Shown here piece by piece: positions 49,734 through 58,313 of a stretch of 64,000 bases of DNA; the first letter of the stretch is position 1; the number at the start of each line of letters is the position of its first letter. The translations under genes and the position numbers were made by a program. The DNA comes from Dendrophyllia cribrosa (Eukaryota; Cnidaria; Anthozoa; Scleractinia; Dendrophylliidae): the NCBI GenBank assembly GCA_024195265.1, contig JAJLRJ010000001.1, positions 2,828,410 to 2,892,409 on the forward strand. Reading direction: 5' to 3'. Below the pieces are notes generated by a model. The model did not search any database. It saw nothing but the letters and a program-made list of their open reading frames with translations, and was not told the origin of the DNA.

Positions 49734-50309
49734 ATGCCATTCGCCAACGAAGCAATGACTGCTGTTGCGTTTTTGAAAATGAGGGGGATTGAGGTGAAAG
49801 AAGGCGATGACTTATATGCAAAGAACAAAGGGACGTTCGAATACAACCCTTGCAGACATTGTGGTTTAAACTTCACCCAAGGCCATTCTCTTGTTGAGCA
49901 TCAAAAATACGCTTGCAAGAATCTGCGAACAGAACCACGCCCAAAAGAGATTTGTCCCGGCTGCAATCGAGCAGTTTCTAAACCAACCTTTTACAAACAT
50001 CTAAAAAATGGTTGCCCCCCTTTGAAAAGAAATTCTCGAGCTCTTCTCAGATATGAGCCGGATTTGGTTGTTCGAGATGTTTTTGCTGAGTCATATGTCA
50101 GACAGCATGAACTGAATGCATGGCTTGACGCTCAAGAGCAACAATGTCTTGAAGAGATAAGCCTGGAGGCTCTTGACCCCTTACCCAGGATCCGAGATTC
50201 TAGCTTTGTTTCGGATTTCATCGAAGGCAAGACATCACTCGCAGCTTTTCAAACTGAGTTGAGCGGTTATCACCAATTGAAAAAACATTCACCCTTCGTA
50301 TACCAATGA
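49734..50309 (+). CDS. C2HC zinc-finger protein of the viral element, 191 aa
   Basis: I do not recognise a named family. Two zinc-binding units are visible: C40-x2-C43...H56-x4-C61 and C74-x2-C77...H89-x4-C94, both of C2HC form. A hydrophilic C-terminal half without domain follows. This pattern suggests nucleic-acid binding, and an early regulatory or recombination-accessory role is possible. The ATG at 49734 is chosen; an in-frame GTG six bases earlier is not a likely eukaryotic start. It is the first gene after the terminal palindrome. It overlaps the nuclease gene by four bases (ATGA), so the two were probably made as a pair. Confidence 0.7.
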   Translation: MPFANEAMTAVAFLKMRGIEVKEGDDLYAKNKGTFEYNPCRHCGLNFTQGHSLVEHQKYACKNLRTEPRPKEICPGCNRAVSKPTFYKHLKNGCPPLKRNSRALLRYEPDLVVRDVFAESYVRQHELNAWLDAQEQQCLEEISLEALDPLPRIRDSSFVSDFIEGKTSLAAFQTELSGYHQLKKHSPFVYQ

Positions 50310-51418
50310 TGGCGACAACACAAGCTTTCATGAACTTTCTCAAATCGAGGAACACTGGTCTGAAACAAAAGAGCGCCGACTGGCTCTCAGCCAGACAAAA
50401 TACAATTGGGGCCTCTGAAGTTTCTGCTTTAACAGCTACTTCGCCGTTCGAAACGCGAAGAAGCTTACTCTTAAAGAAAATTCAACCCCCGGCTATGCAT
50501 AACAATGCGGCTTGTACCTGGGGCAATCTGTTTGAGCCGATTATACGCAAGTATTTTGAACAAAAACATTCTGTTTCCGTTTTTGGCCACAGCATTTCTC
50601 TTAATCTGTCAAGCGAGCATCCGCTTTATCGAAAGGTCACTTGTAGCCCAGACGGTTACTTCATGAATAAAGATAACACATTAAATTTGTTAGAATTCAA
50701 GTGTCCGTTCAAGCGAAAAATAGCGATGAACATAATTCCTAGCTATTATCGCGATCAGATACAAACAGGGCTTGCTTTGAGTGGTGGCATGGTCTCCAAA
50801 GGCTTGTTTGTTGACGGCTATTTCAGAATGTGTTCTTTAAACCAGCTTGAACCAAGTTTAGCTCATAATTCTTTTCTCAACGCCGGGAAAATATACAAGA
50901 CAAAAAACAAATCAACTCTTGCCTGGGGGGTCTGTTATCTATTCAGCAAACAAAACATCAAGATCAATCAAGCCGAACTTATTGATCTTGGGGCAACACA
51001 ATCAATTGCTTTGTTTGAACATGTCATGGGTTTAATTGCCACTAAAGAGATTTGGGTTTCATATGGTAAAATAAGAATGACGTTCACAGCCCGTGACGAA
51101 AATGCTGAATTTCTACGTTTAAACGCAATGAAAGAAGCGTTCTCTAACCCGCGTAGAGAAGGGCCAAAACCTGTCGCAATGTTCGCTTGGAAATTGCTCG
51201 ATCTCACTGAAATTTGGGAGTGTAAAAAACCAGATTTCTTGAGGGAAATCCAAAGGCCTGTTGAATGTTTTCATGATAATCTATCAAAGTTAAAAGGAAG
51301 AATCAGAAATTATACTTACATCGATGACTCTGCCACAACTCTAAACACAGGCGATGACAAGGCCGTTTTGGAAGCCTTTTTAATGAAGCAAGCGGCAATG
51401 CTTACTCCAGAGTTCTAA
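50306..51418 (+). CDS. YqaJ-like viral exonuclease (PD-(D/E)XK fold), 370 aa
   Basis: This is a lambda-exonuclease/YqaJ-type nuclease that would degrade one DNA strand from ends for recombination-linked replication in the nucleus or virus factory. The order of motifs is intact: W26, GASEV (35-39), WGNLFEP with E77, SPDGY with D116, LLEFKCP with E130 and K132, and YRDQIQTGL with Q151/Q153. These residues form the usual metal-binding and DNA-binding site, so the enzyme should be active. The C-terminal 150 residues have no recognised domain. The gene starts inside the stop codon of the zinc-finger gene and converges with the VLTF3-like gene, overlapping its end by 17 bases. Two ATGs in tandem (50306 and 50309) are both possible starts. 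Confidence 0.88.
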   Translation: MMATTQAFMNFLKSRNTGLKQKSADWLSARQNTIGASEVSALTATSPFETRRSLLLKKIQPPAMHNNAACTWGNLFEPIIRKYFEQKHSVSVFGHSISLNLSSEHPLYRKVTCSPDGYFMNKDNTLNLLEFKCPFKRKIAMNIIPSYYRDQIQTGLALSGGMVSKGLFVDGYFRMCSLNQLEPSLAHNSFLNAGKIYKTKNKSTLAWGVCYLFSKQNIKINQAELIDLGATQSIALFEHVMGLIATKEIWVSYGKIRMTFTARDENAEFLRLNAMKEAFSNPRREGPKPVAMFAWKLLDLTEIWECKKPDFLREIQRPVECFHDNLSKLKGRIRNYTYIDDSATTLNTGDDKAVLEAFLMKQAAMLTPEF

Positions 51419-52067
51419 ATGCATTATTCCATAAAAATTCGTTTTTGATTATCGTCGCATCAGACATCCATTGTTGTCTCAGGTAATTTACAATCACTCG
51501 TTGCGGGGCTTCAAGCGGTGTTATAATGTTCAAAATTTTGTAGATCACAAACGTATAAGATATTCTCGGAAGCCGGCCTTCTATTTGTTTGAATACACGT
51601 TTCGTTTCATGGATTTGATCGAGAGTCAACTGTACAGGCAGAATTTTGAGCTTTTTTATAAGCCGGTCCAAAGCATAACCAAACACGTAACTTCGTCCCG
51701 ACCGATGACTTGGTCTGTGGAAATTGTTTTGCTGCGTACATGCCGGAGCATCATCGAGCACTTCCACACGGCCGCATCTTTTACAATAAAGTTCACAAGA
51801 ATTGATTGATTGCAAAAAGGAGCCACCACAGCCATAACAAGACAGGAGTCTTCGGTCCCAGCGTTCAATCTCCATGTCATTGTAATGTTTTTGTAGATAT
51901 TGCTGCCCAATCTCTGCCAACCCCACATCTTCGCATAACTGATAAAGTTTTTCCGGCAGGCACAAGCGGTGTATTTCTTTTGTGTAATCGCTGCCGTATA
52001 GCGAGCGGAGGATGGTAAATTTATGTTTTTTGTCAAGTTCATTGAGCCGTGCGCCAAACTCAGTCAT
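51402..52067 (-). CDS. VLTF3-like late transcription factor, 221 aa
   Basis: It resembles the VLTF3 family of late transcription factors of large DNA viruses. An N-terminal helical region is followed by a zinc ribbon C77-x2-C80...C95-x2-C98 and an H-rich linker (NNFHRPSHRSGRSYVFGY). A helical C-terminus with a YxFVIYKILNIITP stretch and a final W-containing helix follows. In those viruses VLTF3 is needed for transcription of virion genes after DNA replication. Here the matching late-promoter candidates are the TATATA-type motifs in front of structural genes. The assignment rests on motif order and context, not on a database match. Its own upstream region carries a repeat cluster (52181-52330) rather than that motif. 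Confidence 0.65.
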   Translation of the reverse strand: MTEFGARLNELDKKHKFTILRSLYGSDYTKEIHRLCLPEKLYQLCEDVGLAEIGQQYLQKHYNDMEIERWDRRLLSCYGCGGSFLQSINSCELYCKRCGRVEVLDDAPACTQQNNFHRPSHRSGRSYVFGYALDRLIKKLKILPVQLTLDQIHETKRVFKQIEGRLPRISYTFVIYKILNIITPLEAPQRVIVNYLRQQWMSDATIIKNEFLWNNAFRTLE

Positions 52068-52370
52068 GTCTATATTTAGAGATTACAATTTTTCAATTGG
52101 GGGTTTCCCGTGACTTCCGGTATTGTTGTGTAAAGGCCGTATTTAGAAAATTACAACTTTTCGAAGCTTCTCGGGCATACCGAAGCGCCCCACAAATACC
52201 GAAGCGCCCCAACTTTGTTGAAAAAAGTTTTTCTGGGGCGCTTCGGAATTTATTTTTTGAAAAAGTTTTTGTGGGGAGCTTCGGAATTATTTTTTGAAAA
52301 AGTTTTTTGGGGGCGCTTCGGAATTTATGGGCGGGATTTTCCCTCAAGATTTGTAGATTAAAGCCAGAGT
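52068..52370. promoter_or_regulatory. Repeat-rich spacer upstream of the VLTF3-like gene
   Basis: Three direct units of about 37 bases (52222-52330), each with a GAAAAAGTTTTT-like tract followed by GGGGCGCTTCGGAATT, face two inverted CCGAAGCGCCCC copies at 52180 and 52199. Together they can form alternative hairpins. The spacer separates the end of the 227-aa gene from the start of the VLTF3-like gene, both on minus. Terminator, promoter or replication-site roles are all possible. The minus frame 52093-52347 reading FRSAPxKLF repeats is a product of the repeats. Confidence 0.5.
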
Positions 52371-53054
52371 TTAATCTCTCAAATCGGATTTGGAGGCTGC
52401 GGCGAGAAGTATCTTTTTTTGCAACTCTTCTTTGACTTCCTTGCGAAGTTCCTTTTTGAGTTTCTCGAGGTCTGGCGCTTGTGTTTGAGTGCCAACATTT
52501 TTTTTAGCCTTAACACCATCCCTGATTGCAGCTTTGAGTTCGTGATATTTTTCCACCTCACGAGTAATTATGGTGAATTCTGCATCACTGATCCTCTTGT
52601 CTTCCAGAGCCTTTGAGACCAGTTCATTGACAGAGTTGCGTTTAGCCAGGGCCAGTGTATAGATTTTCTCGTGTTTGGTCACTTTTCGCTCTAATCGCTT
52701 GTTAGCAGCTGTAAAGCCAATAGAGGACAGCCCGCAAAGCGTGGCGATGCCCGCGAGTGCTGGACTTGCAACAATTCCGAACCCAGTTAATGCAGTGGCA
52801 AGGGCTCCTGATGACAGCCCAACAGAAAGCGACCCAAGGCCAACCGCCGAGTAATGAACTAATGATTGGGTTCGTTTGTATTTCTTTGCGACTTGTCTGT
52901 AATGCTCGGCTTCGTCAGACAACTCTTTAAGCAAGTCAGAGATCTTTTTGAGCCGGAAGTCTTCTGCATTGATTTGAGCGATCTCATGCATAGGGTAGAG
53001 CTGTTGTGTCTCGCTGTATTCGGGGGCCGATGGCAGCACATTGGCAGAACTCAT
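52371..53054 (-). CDS. Two-helix membrane protein of the viral element, 227 aa
   Basis: Family not recognised. Residues 1-65 are hydrophilic with a helical stretch. Residues about 68-116 form two adjacent glycine/alanine-rich hydrophobic segments with a tight turn. The rest is charged helix ending in a lysine/glutamate coiled coil (190-220). The layout resembles SLATT-like or virion-membrane proteins, but no motif proves either. The start ATG at 53054 is preceded on the minus strand by CATATATATACC (about 53060-53071), the proposed late promoter, which supports this start and a structural role. Confidence 0.65.
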   Translation of the reverse strand: MSSANVLPSAPEYSETQQLYPMHEIAQINAEDFRLKKISDLLKELSDEAEHYRQVAKKYKRTQSLVHYSAVGLGSLSVGLSSGALATALTGFGIVASPALAGIATLCGLSSIGFTAANKRLERKVTKHEKIYTLALAKRNSVNELVSKALEDKRISDAEFTIITREVEKYHELKAAIRDGVKAKKNVGTQTQAPDLEKLKKELRKEVKEELQKKILLAAASKSDLRD

Positions 53055-53078
53055 GGCGTGGGGTATATATATGATTTT

Positions 53079-53762
53079 TTAATTTAGCTCAACTTCAAAT
53101 TCTAAAGGCGCGTCATTGAAGTTAAAGAGGGCACCATTTGCATCCCTCACTGACAGTGTGATAGAGTTAACATAATCACTAGACGATACGTCACGCAAGA
53201 CGTTCTGCTGTGTTGTCTCGTAAAACACCTTCTCAAAGGGCTTTCCACGAATGTCGAAGCGCGCCAAAACTGTCGAAGGCTTTCCATTGAGTAAGTTCAG
53301 TTCTTTATCAACCAGATCACAGTGGATGAAGTAAGTGCTTGGTGCTCTTAAACGCTTGACGAAAGTTGTTGGCCACAGCAATTTAGGGCTTATACCAAGC
53401 AATACTGATAGATCATGGTCTAGTTTAACCTCTTCTGGGTATTCTTTGAAAATGATCATCGCCCCCAGTGGAGTGTTTGTCTCAGTTGCTAATTTATAAT
53501 TAGCATTGGCACCACCGAATACGTTTTCTAATTCTTTTGCTAAAGACTCAATGGTGTAATGGCCTGGGAGAAGTCTTCTGGCAGTTCCTGTATTACTCCC
53601 ATTTTCATTTTTGAACAATGTTATCTCTCCTCTTTGTTTCAAAGTATTCCACGAGTTGAGAATTGAGCAAGAGACAAGACGTATGTATCTCGGTTTCGGC
53701 AGTGGGTGCTCGAAGTAGATTGTGTGAGGGTTCGAAGACGTAACAATTGTTAACACAACCAT
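53079..53762 (-). CDS. Penton-like minor capsid candidate, about 227 aa
   Basis: A beta-rich protein with HYTIESLAKELE near residue 80 and a C-terminus of the form ITLSVRDANGALFNFNDAPL. This type of ending recurs in minor capsid (penton-like, single jelly-roll) proteins of Polintons and Polinton-like viruses. It would occupy the fivefold vertices. The ATG at 53762 is chosen because CTTATATACTC lies just upstream; the frame is open 48 bases further to an in-frame ATG, but that would place the promoter motif inside the gene. It is divergent from the 606-aa gene, whose ATG is 51 bases away, so the two share a short bidirectional promoter region. Confidence 0.6.
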   Translation of the reverse strand: MVVLTIVTSSNPHTIYFEHPLPKPRYIRLVSCSILNSWNTLKQRGEITLFKNENGSNTGTARRLLPGHYTIESLAKELENVFGGANANYKLATETNTPLGAMIIFKEYPEEVKLDHDLSVLLGISPKLLWPTTFVKRLRAPSTYFIHCDLVDKELNLLNGKPSTVLARFDIRGKPFEKVFYETTQQNVLRDVSSSDYVNSITLSVRDANGALFNFNDAPLEFEVELN

Positions 53763-53812
53763 GACAGATGTGAGTATATAAGAACATTTTATAATTATAA
53801 TTATATACAATC
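53763..53812. promoter_or_regulatory. 50-bp bidirectional late-promoter region
   Basis: TATATAAG-type (minus gene, 53775-53785) and ATTATATACAATC (plus gene, 53798-53810) copies sit back to back between two divergent ATGs. Confidence 0.5.
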
Positions 53813-55633
53813 ATGTTTGGCGGACGTCCTGGTGGATTTAATCCTAATTCAAATCATGGTATAAACATCGGCGGCCACAATTACGGACCTCTGCCTCCTT
53901 TTTATTCGCCTCCAAATGCCTATACCCATGTGGCGCCAAAGCCACCACCCCCTAATCCAGAAATTGCTTGGTTGAGATCGCCGGAGGCAGCAAAACTCTC
54001 TGCCGCGGCCAAGGCCATCTCAGACTTCAAAAAGCGTTTCCCGCGCGCCGATATGTCTCACTTTGAAGTGCAAGTAGAGTTTGGCGACGACCACAAAACC
54101 GCCACAGGGGAAGTTCTTTACAAAGAGGGTCAAGGCTCATTGGCACTTATCACAGAAATAGCCCACAAAGATTGGACTGGCGCTGAAAGAGACGCCCTTG
54201 GCCTCCATTATGATGGCGGGTTCCCTTATCAGTTATCGTTGGGGCAACCAGAAAAGTCAATCCCAGCTGTTGCTTTCGACACCACAATAGACAAAGACAT
54301 GATGATTGGTGCAATCTTGAATGACAAAGAGCAAAAGATTTACGTCACGCCAACTGATTATTTCACAACGAAATACAGAAATATCTTCAGGGACACACAG
54401 ATTTCATTCACAACCGCGAAATACGGCCGAAAATGGATGGGTGGGCCTCATATGAGCTTTTGGCCGCAACAACTCTCCTTCGCCCTGTGGTGTGCAACAA
54501 CCGGCTGTGGAATCTCGCGCGACATTCTCTTCGATAAGAACTCCAGTCTGTCCCTAACCCCACAGCTCCGGTCGTTTTACCGGTTTCACGTTTATTTCAC
54601 AACAAGGCGAATTCTTTACCAGATGGGCGGGGAACAAAGCGTGAGTGCTTTACCAGACGACCCCCCATTTAACCAGAAAGACAACAAATACAACATCGAC
54701 GCGTACAAGAAGCTTTGCATCGAGTTCGGTATCGACCCCAGTTCTGACTTCCGTTACACATACGGCAAGAACCACGGTCTTGGGAATGTCTACATTTGGG
54801 TTTATGGAGATGGCCCCACCTCTACCGATTACACTTATCCAGACTCTGATCTAGCTCTGTTCGATGATGAGCGCGTCACTGACAGAAACGACCCCAATTA
54901 TAAAGCCAATGGAATATCTTACGTCCGCAACGACCAAGGGGCGGACACCCAGTTCGAGCACTTTGTGCCAAATTACGCACAGGGGCTAACACAGCCAGGG
55001 CTCGCGCGTATGAACCAATCAATCGAGGCCTTTGTGTACTGCATTCTTGGTTCACAAGCCAAAACCCGCAGCAGCATCATTGGAAGAGGAGGCCGGGCTT
55101 TCGAAACGCAGAGAGTCTTCCTCACCCATCTAGAGGAGGCCATAATCCTGAACGACATCTCAACAAGCGTTCAGCGTTACCAGCTTGCCATCCAAGCAAC
55201 GAAAGTGCGCTTAGACTTTGCGACAGCACCCGGAAGCTGGCTCATGCCCTCGCGCATGATTATCAACACAGAGAGCGTGATCGGGTATAACAACAATCTA
55301 CAGGAGGCAACGCAAGGGATGAAGCTGGGCGTGAACAGTGGTGTTAATCTGGGCACGAAAAAAGCCTCTCTTCGCCACATGGACGGTGGACCAACAAAGA
55401 TTAATCCACCAAACAGCCACCCATCAAACCCGATACATAAACAGGCCACACAGGCACAGGGCATCGCACCCAAACCGAAGGTCACACCACAACCCACACC
55501 CACACCACAACCCACACCACAACCAACCCCCGCACCAACACCCGAACCGCAGCCCGACCCGCATCACGTCTCCAAGACACTCGTTGGTGTGGGTGCGGTT
55601 GCTTTGGCAGGGCTTTTCGTTTGGTTGAGGTAG
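53813..55633 (+). CDS. Uncharacterised 606-aa protein with Pro/Thr stalk and C-terminal anchor
   Basis: Not recognised as a named family. The N-terminus is glycine/proline/asparagine-rich (1-50). Residues 60-510 look like a globular, beta-rich domain with many aromatic residues (for example FYRFHVYFTTRRILY) and no signal peptide. Residues about 555-585 are a TPQPTP-type repeat. A final hydrophobic stretch of about 18 residues (GVGAVALAGLFVWLR) could anchor the tail in a membrane. Size, position between penton-like and coiled-coil genes, and the TATATA-type motif before the ATG suggest a virion surface or attachment protein. The frame is intact. A role in packaging is not suggested, since no ATP-binding motif is present. 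Confidence 0.7.
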   Translation: MFGGRPGGFNPNSNHGINIGGHNYGPLPPFYSPPNAYTHVAPKPPPPNPEIAWLRSPEAAKLSAAAKAISDFKKRFPRADMSHFEVQVEFGDDHKTATGEVLYKEGQGSLALITEIAHKDWTGAERDALGLHYDGGFPYQLSLGQPEKSIPAVAFDTTIDKDMMIGAILNDKEQKIYVTPTDYFTTKYRNIFRDTQISFTTAKYGRKWMGGPHMSFWPQQLSFALWCATTGCGISRDILFDKNSSLSLTPQLRSFYRFHVYFTTRRILYQMGGEQSVSALPDDPPFNQKDNKYNIDAYKKLCIEFGIDPSSDFRYTYGKNHGLGNVYIWVYGDGPTSTDYTYPDSDLALFDDERVTDRNDPNYKANGISYVRNDQGADTQFEHFVPNYAQGLTQPGLARMNQSIEAFVYCILGSQAKTRSSIIGRGGRAFETQRVFLTHLEEAIILNDISTSVQRYQLAIQATKVRLDFATAPGSWLMPSRMIINTESVIGYNNNLQEATQGMKLGVNSGVNLGTKKASLRHMDGGPTKINPPNSHPSNPIHKQATQAQGIAPKPKVTPQPTPTPQPTPQPTPAPTPEPQPDPHHVSKTLVGVGAVALAGLFVWLR

Positions 55634-55694
55634 TCGAAAATCAATGTAGCCTGACAATTTTTTTCGCTCCACTGAGTGTGTGCTCCCAAGAGAG

Positions 55695-57101
55695 TTAAGA
55701 CTTCGAACGCTTGGTGATCCTTTCAACAAGGAAGGCCACCACGGCAAGGATGAGCAGCCAGGCGTGTTCACCCAAAAAGGAGATGACCGACCCAGCCGCT
55801 TTGAAGATGAAGCTAACAATTGAGCCAATGAGGCCAGGCAGTGCGCTGGCTGCCTTTTTGCCAAGCTCTTTAAGCCCATTGCCAATAGCCTTGGTGGCCT
55901 TTGCCAGGCCGTTCAAGGTGGCGAGCACAACAGCGCTGATGGTGATGCCAGCTGCCAGAACAATCGCTTGCAGGGTCCATCCGTATTTCTTGAAGATTTC
56001 TCTTACCCTTTCTCTCAAAGACATGCCCCTTTCTCTCTCCTCAATTTGTGTATTGACTCTTGCCAGCTCTTCTTCTCGCTCAGCAACCCGGTCTTCAGCA
56101 GCTGCTCTGTCAGATGGGGAAGTGTCCTCAGCTTCTATCACTTGTCTGTCTTGAGCGTTTAGTTGTTCAAGCTCTTCTTTTTGTTGTTTCAGTTCGTCAA
56201 GTGTCTTTTTGGAGTCTATTTTTACACTAAGTTCGTTTATGTTCCTGTTTATGTTATTATTATCTACCGTGAGTTTATTGATGTCTTCTTGTATTTTTTC
56301 TGCTTGTTCTGCAGTTTTCTGAAACTGTAACAGTTGTTTTCTTTTCTTTTTATGTTCTGTTTCAAGCTCTTTCTTTTGATCTTTTAACCTTTGTATTGCA
56401 TCCGTATCCAGCGTTCCATGCTGATTTTCAAGATCCTGAATCTGGTCATCAGCGTGATTTATCTGATTTCTAAGTTCGTCCATGCTTTGACGAACCTTGT
56501 CTCTTTCTGCAAGCGTTTTTTCCATTTGTTGTTTTTGCTTTTGTTTTGCTTGCAGCTCTTGTTGCTTTTTGTCACGTTCTGTTTGAAAGTCTTTCATCTG
56601 ATCAAGCATTGACTTTCCAAGATAGCTTTTGATTTCTTGTGAAAGCTGTGGATTTTCCCTAAGCTGCCGTGTTATATTATTTTGTGTAAACAGGGGATAT
56701 GCCTTTTTTCCCCTACCAACCATTTTAACATACTGTCTTGGGTTTCCTTTTTTATCTGGTTCGTAAAATGTTTCGATGGCTTGTTTGTTAGCATTTGGGT
56801 ACATCTCTGTTAGGTCGTCCCAAGCTGAATTTTGTCGTCTTTGTTGAAGCCGTTGGCTTAACTCGTCGCCCTCAAGCAGAGGGTCGGTGTCAGAAGTGCT
56901 TGGCAACCCACTCTGCTCAGTAGGTAATGTATGCATTTCATGCTGCTCGCCGCCATGGTATGGGGTGGATGTGCCGCCTGGTTGAAAGGGTGTTGTTGTG
57001 TCAACTTCTTGTTCGTCATCGTCGTCATCATCGTGGTCAATTCCATGGTCAACCCAAGGATTATCGGGCATATCTCCTGGATCAAAACGGCCTTCAGCCA
57101 T
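55695..57101 (-). CDS. Coiled-coil membrane protein of the viral element, 468 aa
   Basis: Family not recognised. The N-terminal 100 residues are acidic and disordered, with DDDDDDE at 24-30. A small basic patch (GRGKKAYPLF near 130) is followed by a coiled coil of about 200 residues (170-370) rich in Q, E and K. The C-terminus holds two or three hydrophobic segments (about 376-398 and 425-460) and a basic tail (RITKRSKS). The architecture fits an elongated virion core-to-membrane linker. The minus-strand upstream bases TTTATATATCATC before the ATG at 57101 match the late motif loosely. The gene lies back to back with the capsid gene, 42 bases apart, and converges on the 606-aa gene. Confidence 0.7.
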   Translation of the reverse strand: MAEGRFDPGDMPDNPWVDHGIDHDDDDDDEQEVDTTTPFQPGGTSTPYHGGEQHEMHTLPTEQSGLPSTSDTDPLLEGDELSQRLQQRRQNSAWDDLTEMYPNANKQAIETFYEPDKKGNPRQYVKMVGRGKKAYPLFTQNNITRQLRENPQLSQEIKSYLGKSMLDQMKDFQTERDKKQQELQAKQKQKQQMEKTLAERDKVRQSMDELRNQINHADDQIQDLENQHGTLDTDAIQRLKDQKKELETEHKKKRKQLLQFQKTAEQAEKIQEDINKLTVDNNNINRNINELSVKIDSKKTLDELKQQKEELEQLNAQDRQVIEAEDTSPSDRAAAEDRVAEREEELARVNTQIEERERGMSLRERVREIFKKYGWTLQAIVLAAGITISAVVLATLNGLAKATKAIGNGLKELGKKAASALPGLIGSIVSFIFKAAGSVISFLGEHAWLLILAVVAFLVERITKRSKS

Positions 57102-57143
57102 GATGATATATAAATATAAATTTTAAAAACACAAATATATACC
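57102..57143. promoter_or_regulatory. 42-bp divergent promoter of the coiled-coil and capsid genes
   Basis: ACAAATATATACC (57131-57143) leads directly into the capsid ATG; GATATATAAATATAAA (57105-57120) reads as a TATA element for the opposite gene. Confidence 0.55.
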
Positions 57144-57662
57144 ATGGCTGTGCAACCGAATTTACTTCCATCTCACAGTGAAAAGACACTGAAAGCCATG
57201 AAAGCAGAGCGAACCGTCAAGCGCATCACATTCAACCCATCTGAGGCCAATCCCGGTGAGACACTGTACGTCTCTGTGCCCAAGCTGGGCGAGCACGATG
57301 TTATTGTGTCCGGCTCACTTGCTCTTGTGTTTAACATCAGCCTAGCCGGCGGCCATGCAAACAACTATCTCGTGCAAAATGTTTCTCGGGCCCTGGTGGA
57401 CAGGTTCGTTGTAAAGTTTGCAGACACCACTGTCCAGGACACGGTGGGGTACGACATCTACAAGATCTTCGAAGACCTCTTCCGATCGATCGACGAGCGG
57501 GACAATATGCTTATGGAGGGCATCCAGAGTGTGGATTTGTGCAAGATCCGCTCTGGTGCTGGCGACAAGAAGACCTCAGGCGTGGATGCAGAGAACAAGC
57601 TAGAGACAATATACAAGAATAAGTATATATCGCATCAAGCTGGATCACCAAATATTAACTGA
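57144..57662 (+). pseudogene. Double-jelly-roll major-capsid-like gene, N-terminal part, frameshifted
   Basis: The first 160 residues look like the first jelly-roll of viral major capsid proteins. NVSRALVDRFVVKF followed by GYDIYKIFEDLF corresponds to the strand-and-helix segment that is conserved in these capsids. The ATG at 57144 sits right after ATATATACC. Near 57623-57632 an AT tract shifts the frame, apparently by four extra bases, and the original frame ends at TGA 57660. The capsid-like reading continues in the +1 frame immediately after. As written, no complete capsid protein can be made. A sequencing or assembly slip in the AT tract is possible, but the downstream fusion shows that the copy is damaged in any case. 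Confidence 0.65.
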
Positions 57663-58290
57663 CCACGGTGTTACATATACACAAGCACTGTATAACGATC
57701 TGGTCTTCGAACTGACCCTCGCCCCCGCAAACCAAGTTGTCCGAGGCTCAGACACAAGCAAGCTCGTGTACAAGTTGGAAAACATCCAGCTGGAGTATGA
57801 GACGATCATAAATAAGGAGCTGGCCGATGAGGCAACAAGCACTTACACCAGTGGCAAGGGGTTCGCTTATGACCTTGTAATGCGAGATCGGGTGCATCCC
57901 TTCCCGAAAACAAAGCCCGCAACAGAAAAGAACCCCGGCCGCGTTGCTTCTGGCAAAAGGCTAGCAGAACGCAACCGCCTGGCCCGGGAAGCAAAGAAAA
58001 AGGCCGAAGCACAAAAGCCTGCGCCCTCAACAAGCGAAAACAATTCTGCAACAAGTGACACAACAAGTGACAGCAACAGCAACAGCAACTCAATCGTTTA
58101 TATTCTTGGGATTGGTGGGTTGATTGTCTCTGCTGCTGGTGTTTATTACCAGCGCGAAGCTATAATGCAAAGGCTTGGGCGCAAATCAAACACACCAGCA
58201 AACACCCCCACGCCAACCCCCACTGCAACACCACCAGCAACACCCCCATCTCGAATTCCTGTAAGACAAGGAATAAAAAATATGGAATAA
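57663..58290 (+). pseudogene. Capsid-like continuation fused to a basic single-pass membrane protein
   Basis: In the +1 frame the capsid-like sequence continues to about 57903 (VMRDRVHPF), where the first jelly-roll should hand over to the second. It then changes character abruptly. What follows is a basic, disordered protein: KNPGRVASGKRLAERNR, an AREAKKKAE helix, a serine/asparagine linker, one hydrophobic segment (IVYILGIGGLIVSAAGVYY) and a proline/threonine tail. The second half of a capsid protein (about 200 or more residues expected) is absent. The simplest explanation is an internal deletion joining the capsid gene to a separate downstream small gene. An internal ATG at 57766 exists but lacks the usual promoter motif. 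A function for the fused product is doubtful. Confidence 0.55.
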
Positions 58291-58313
58291 AAAAACATAT
58301 ATATACTGACGCC

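Noticed and set aside
52093..52347. Minus-strand frame with FRSAPxKLF repeats
   Set aside because: It is entirely produced by the GGGGCGCTTCGG repeat units; there is no independent sign of coding.
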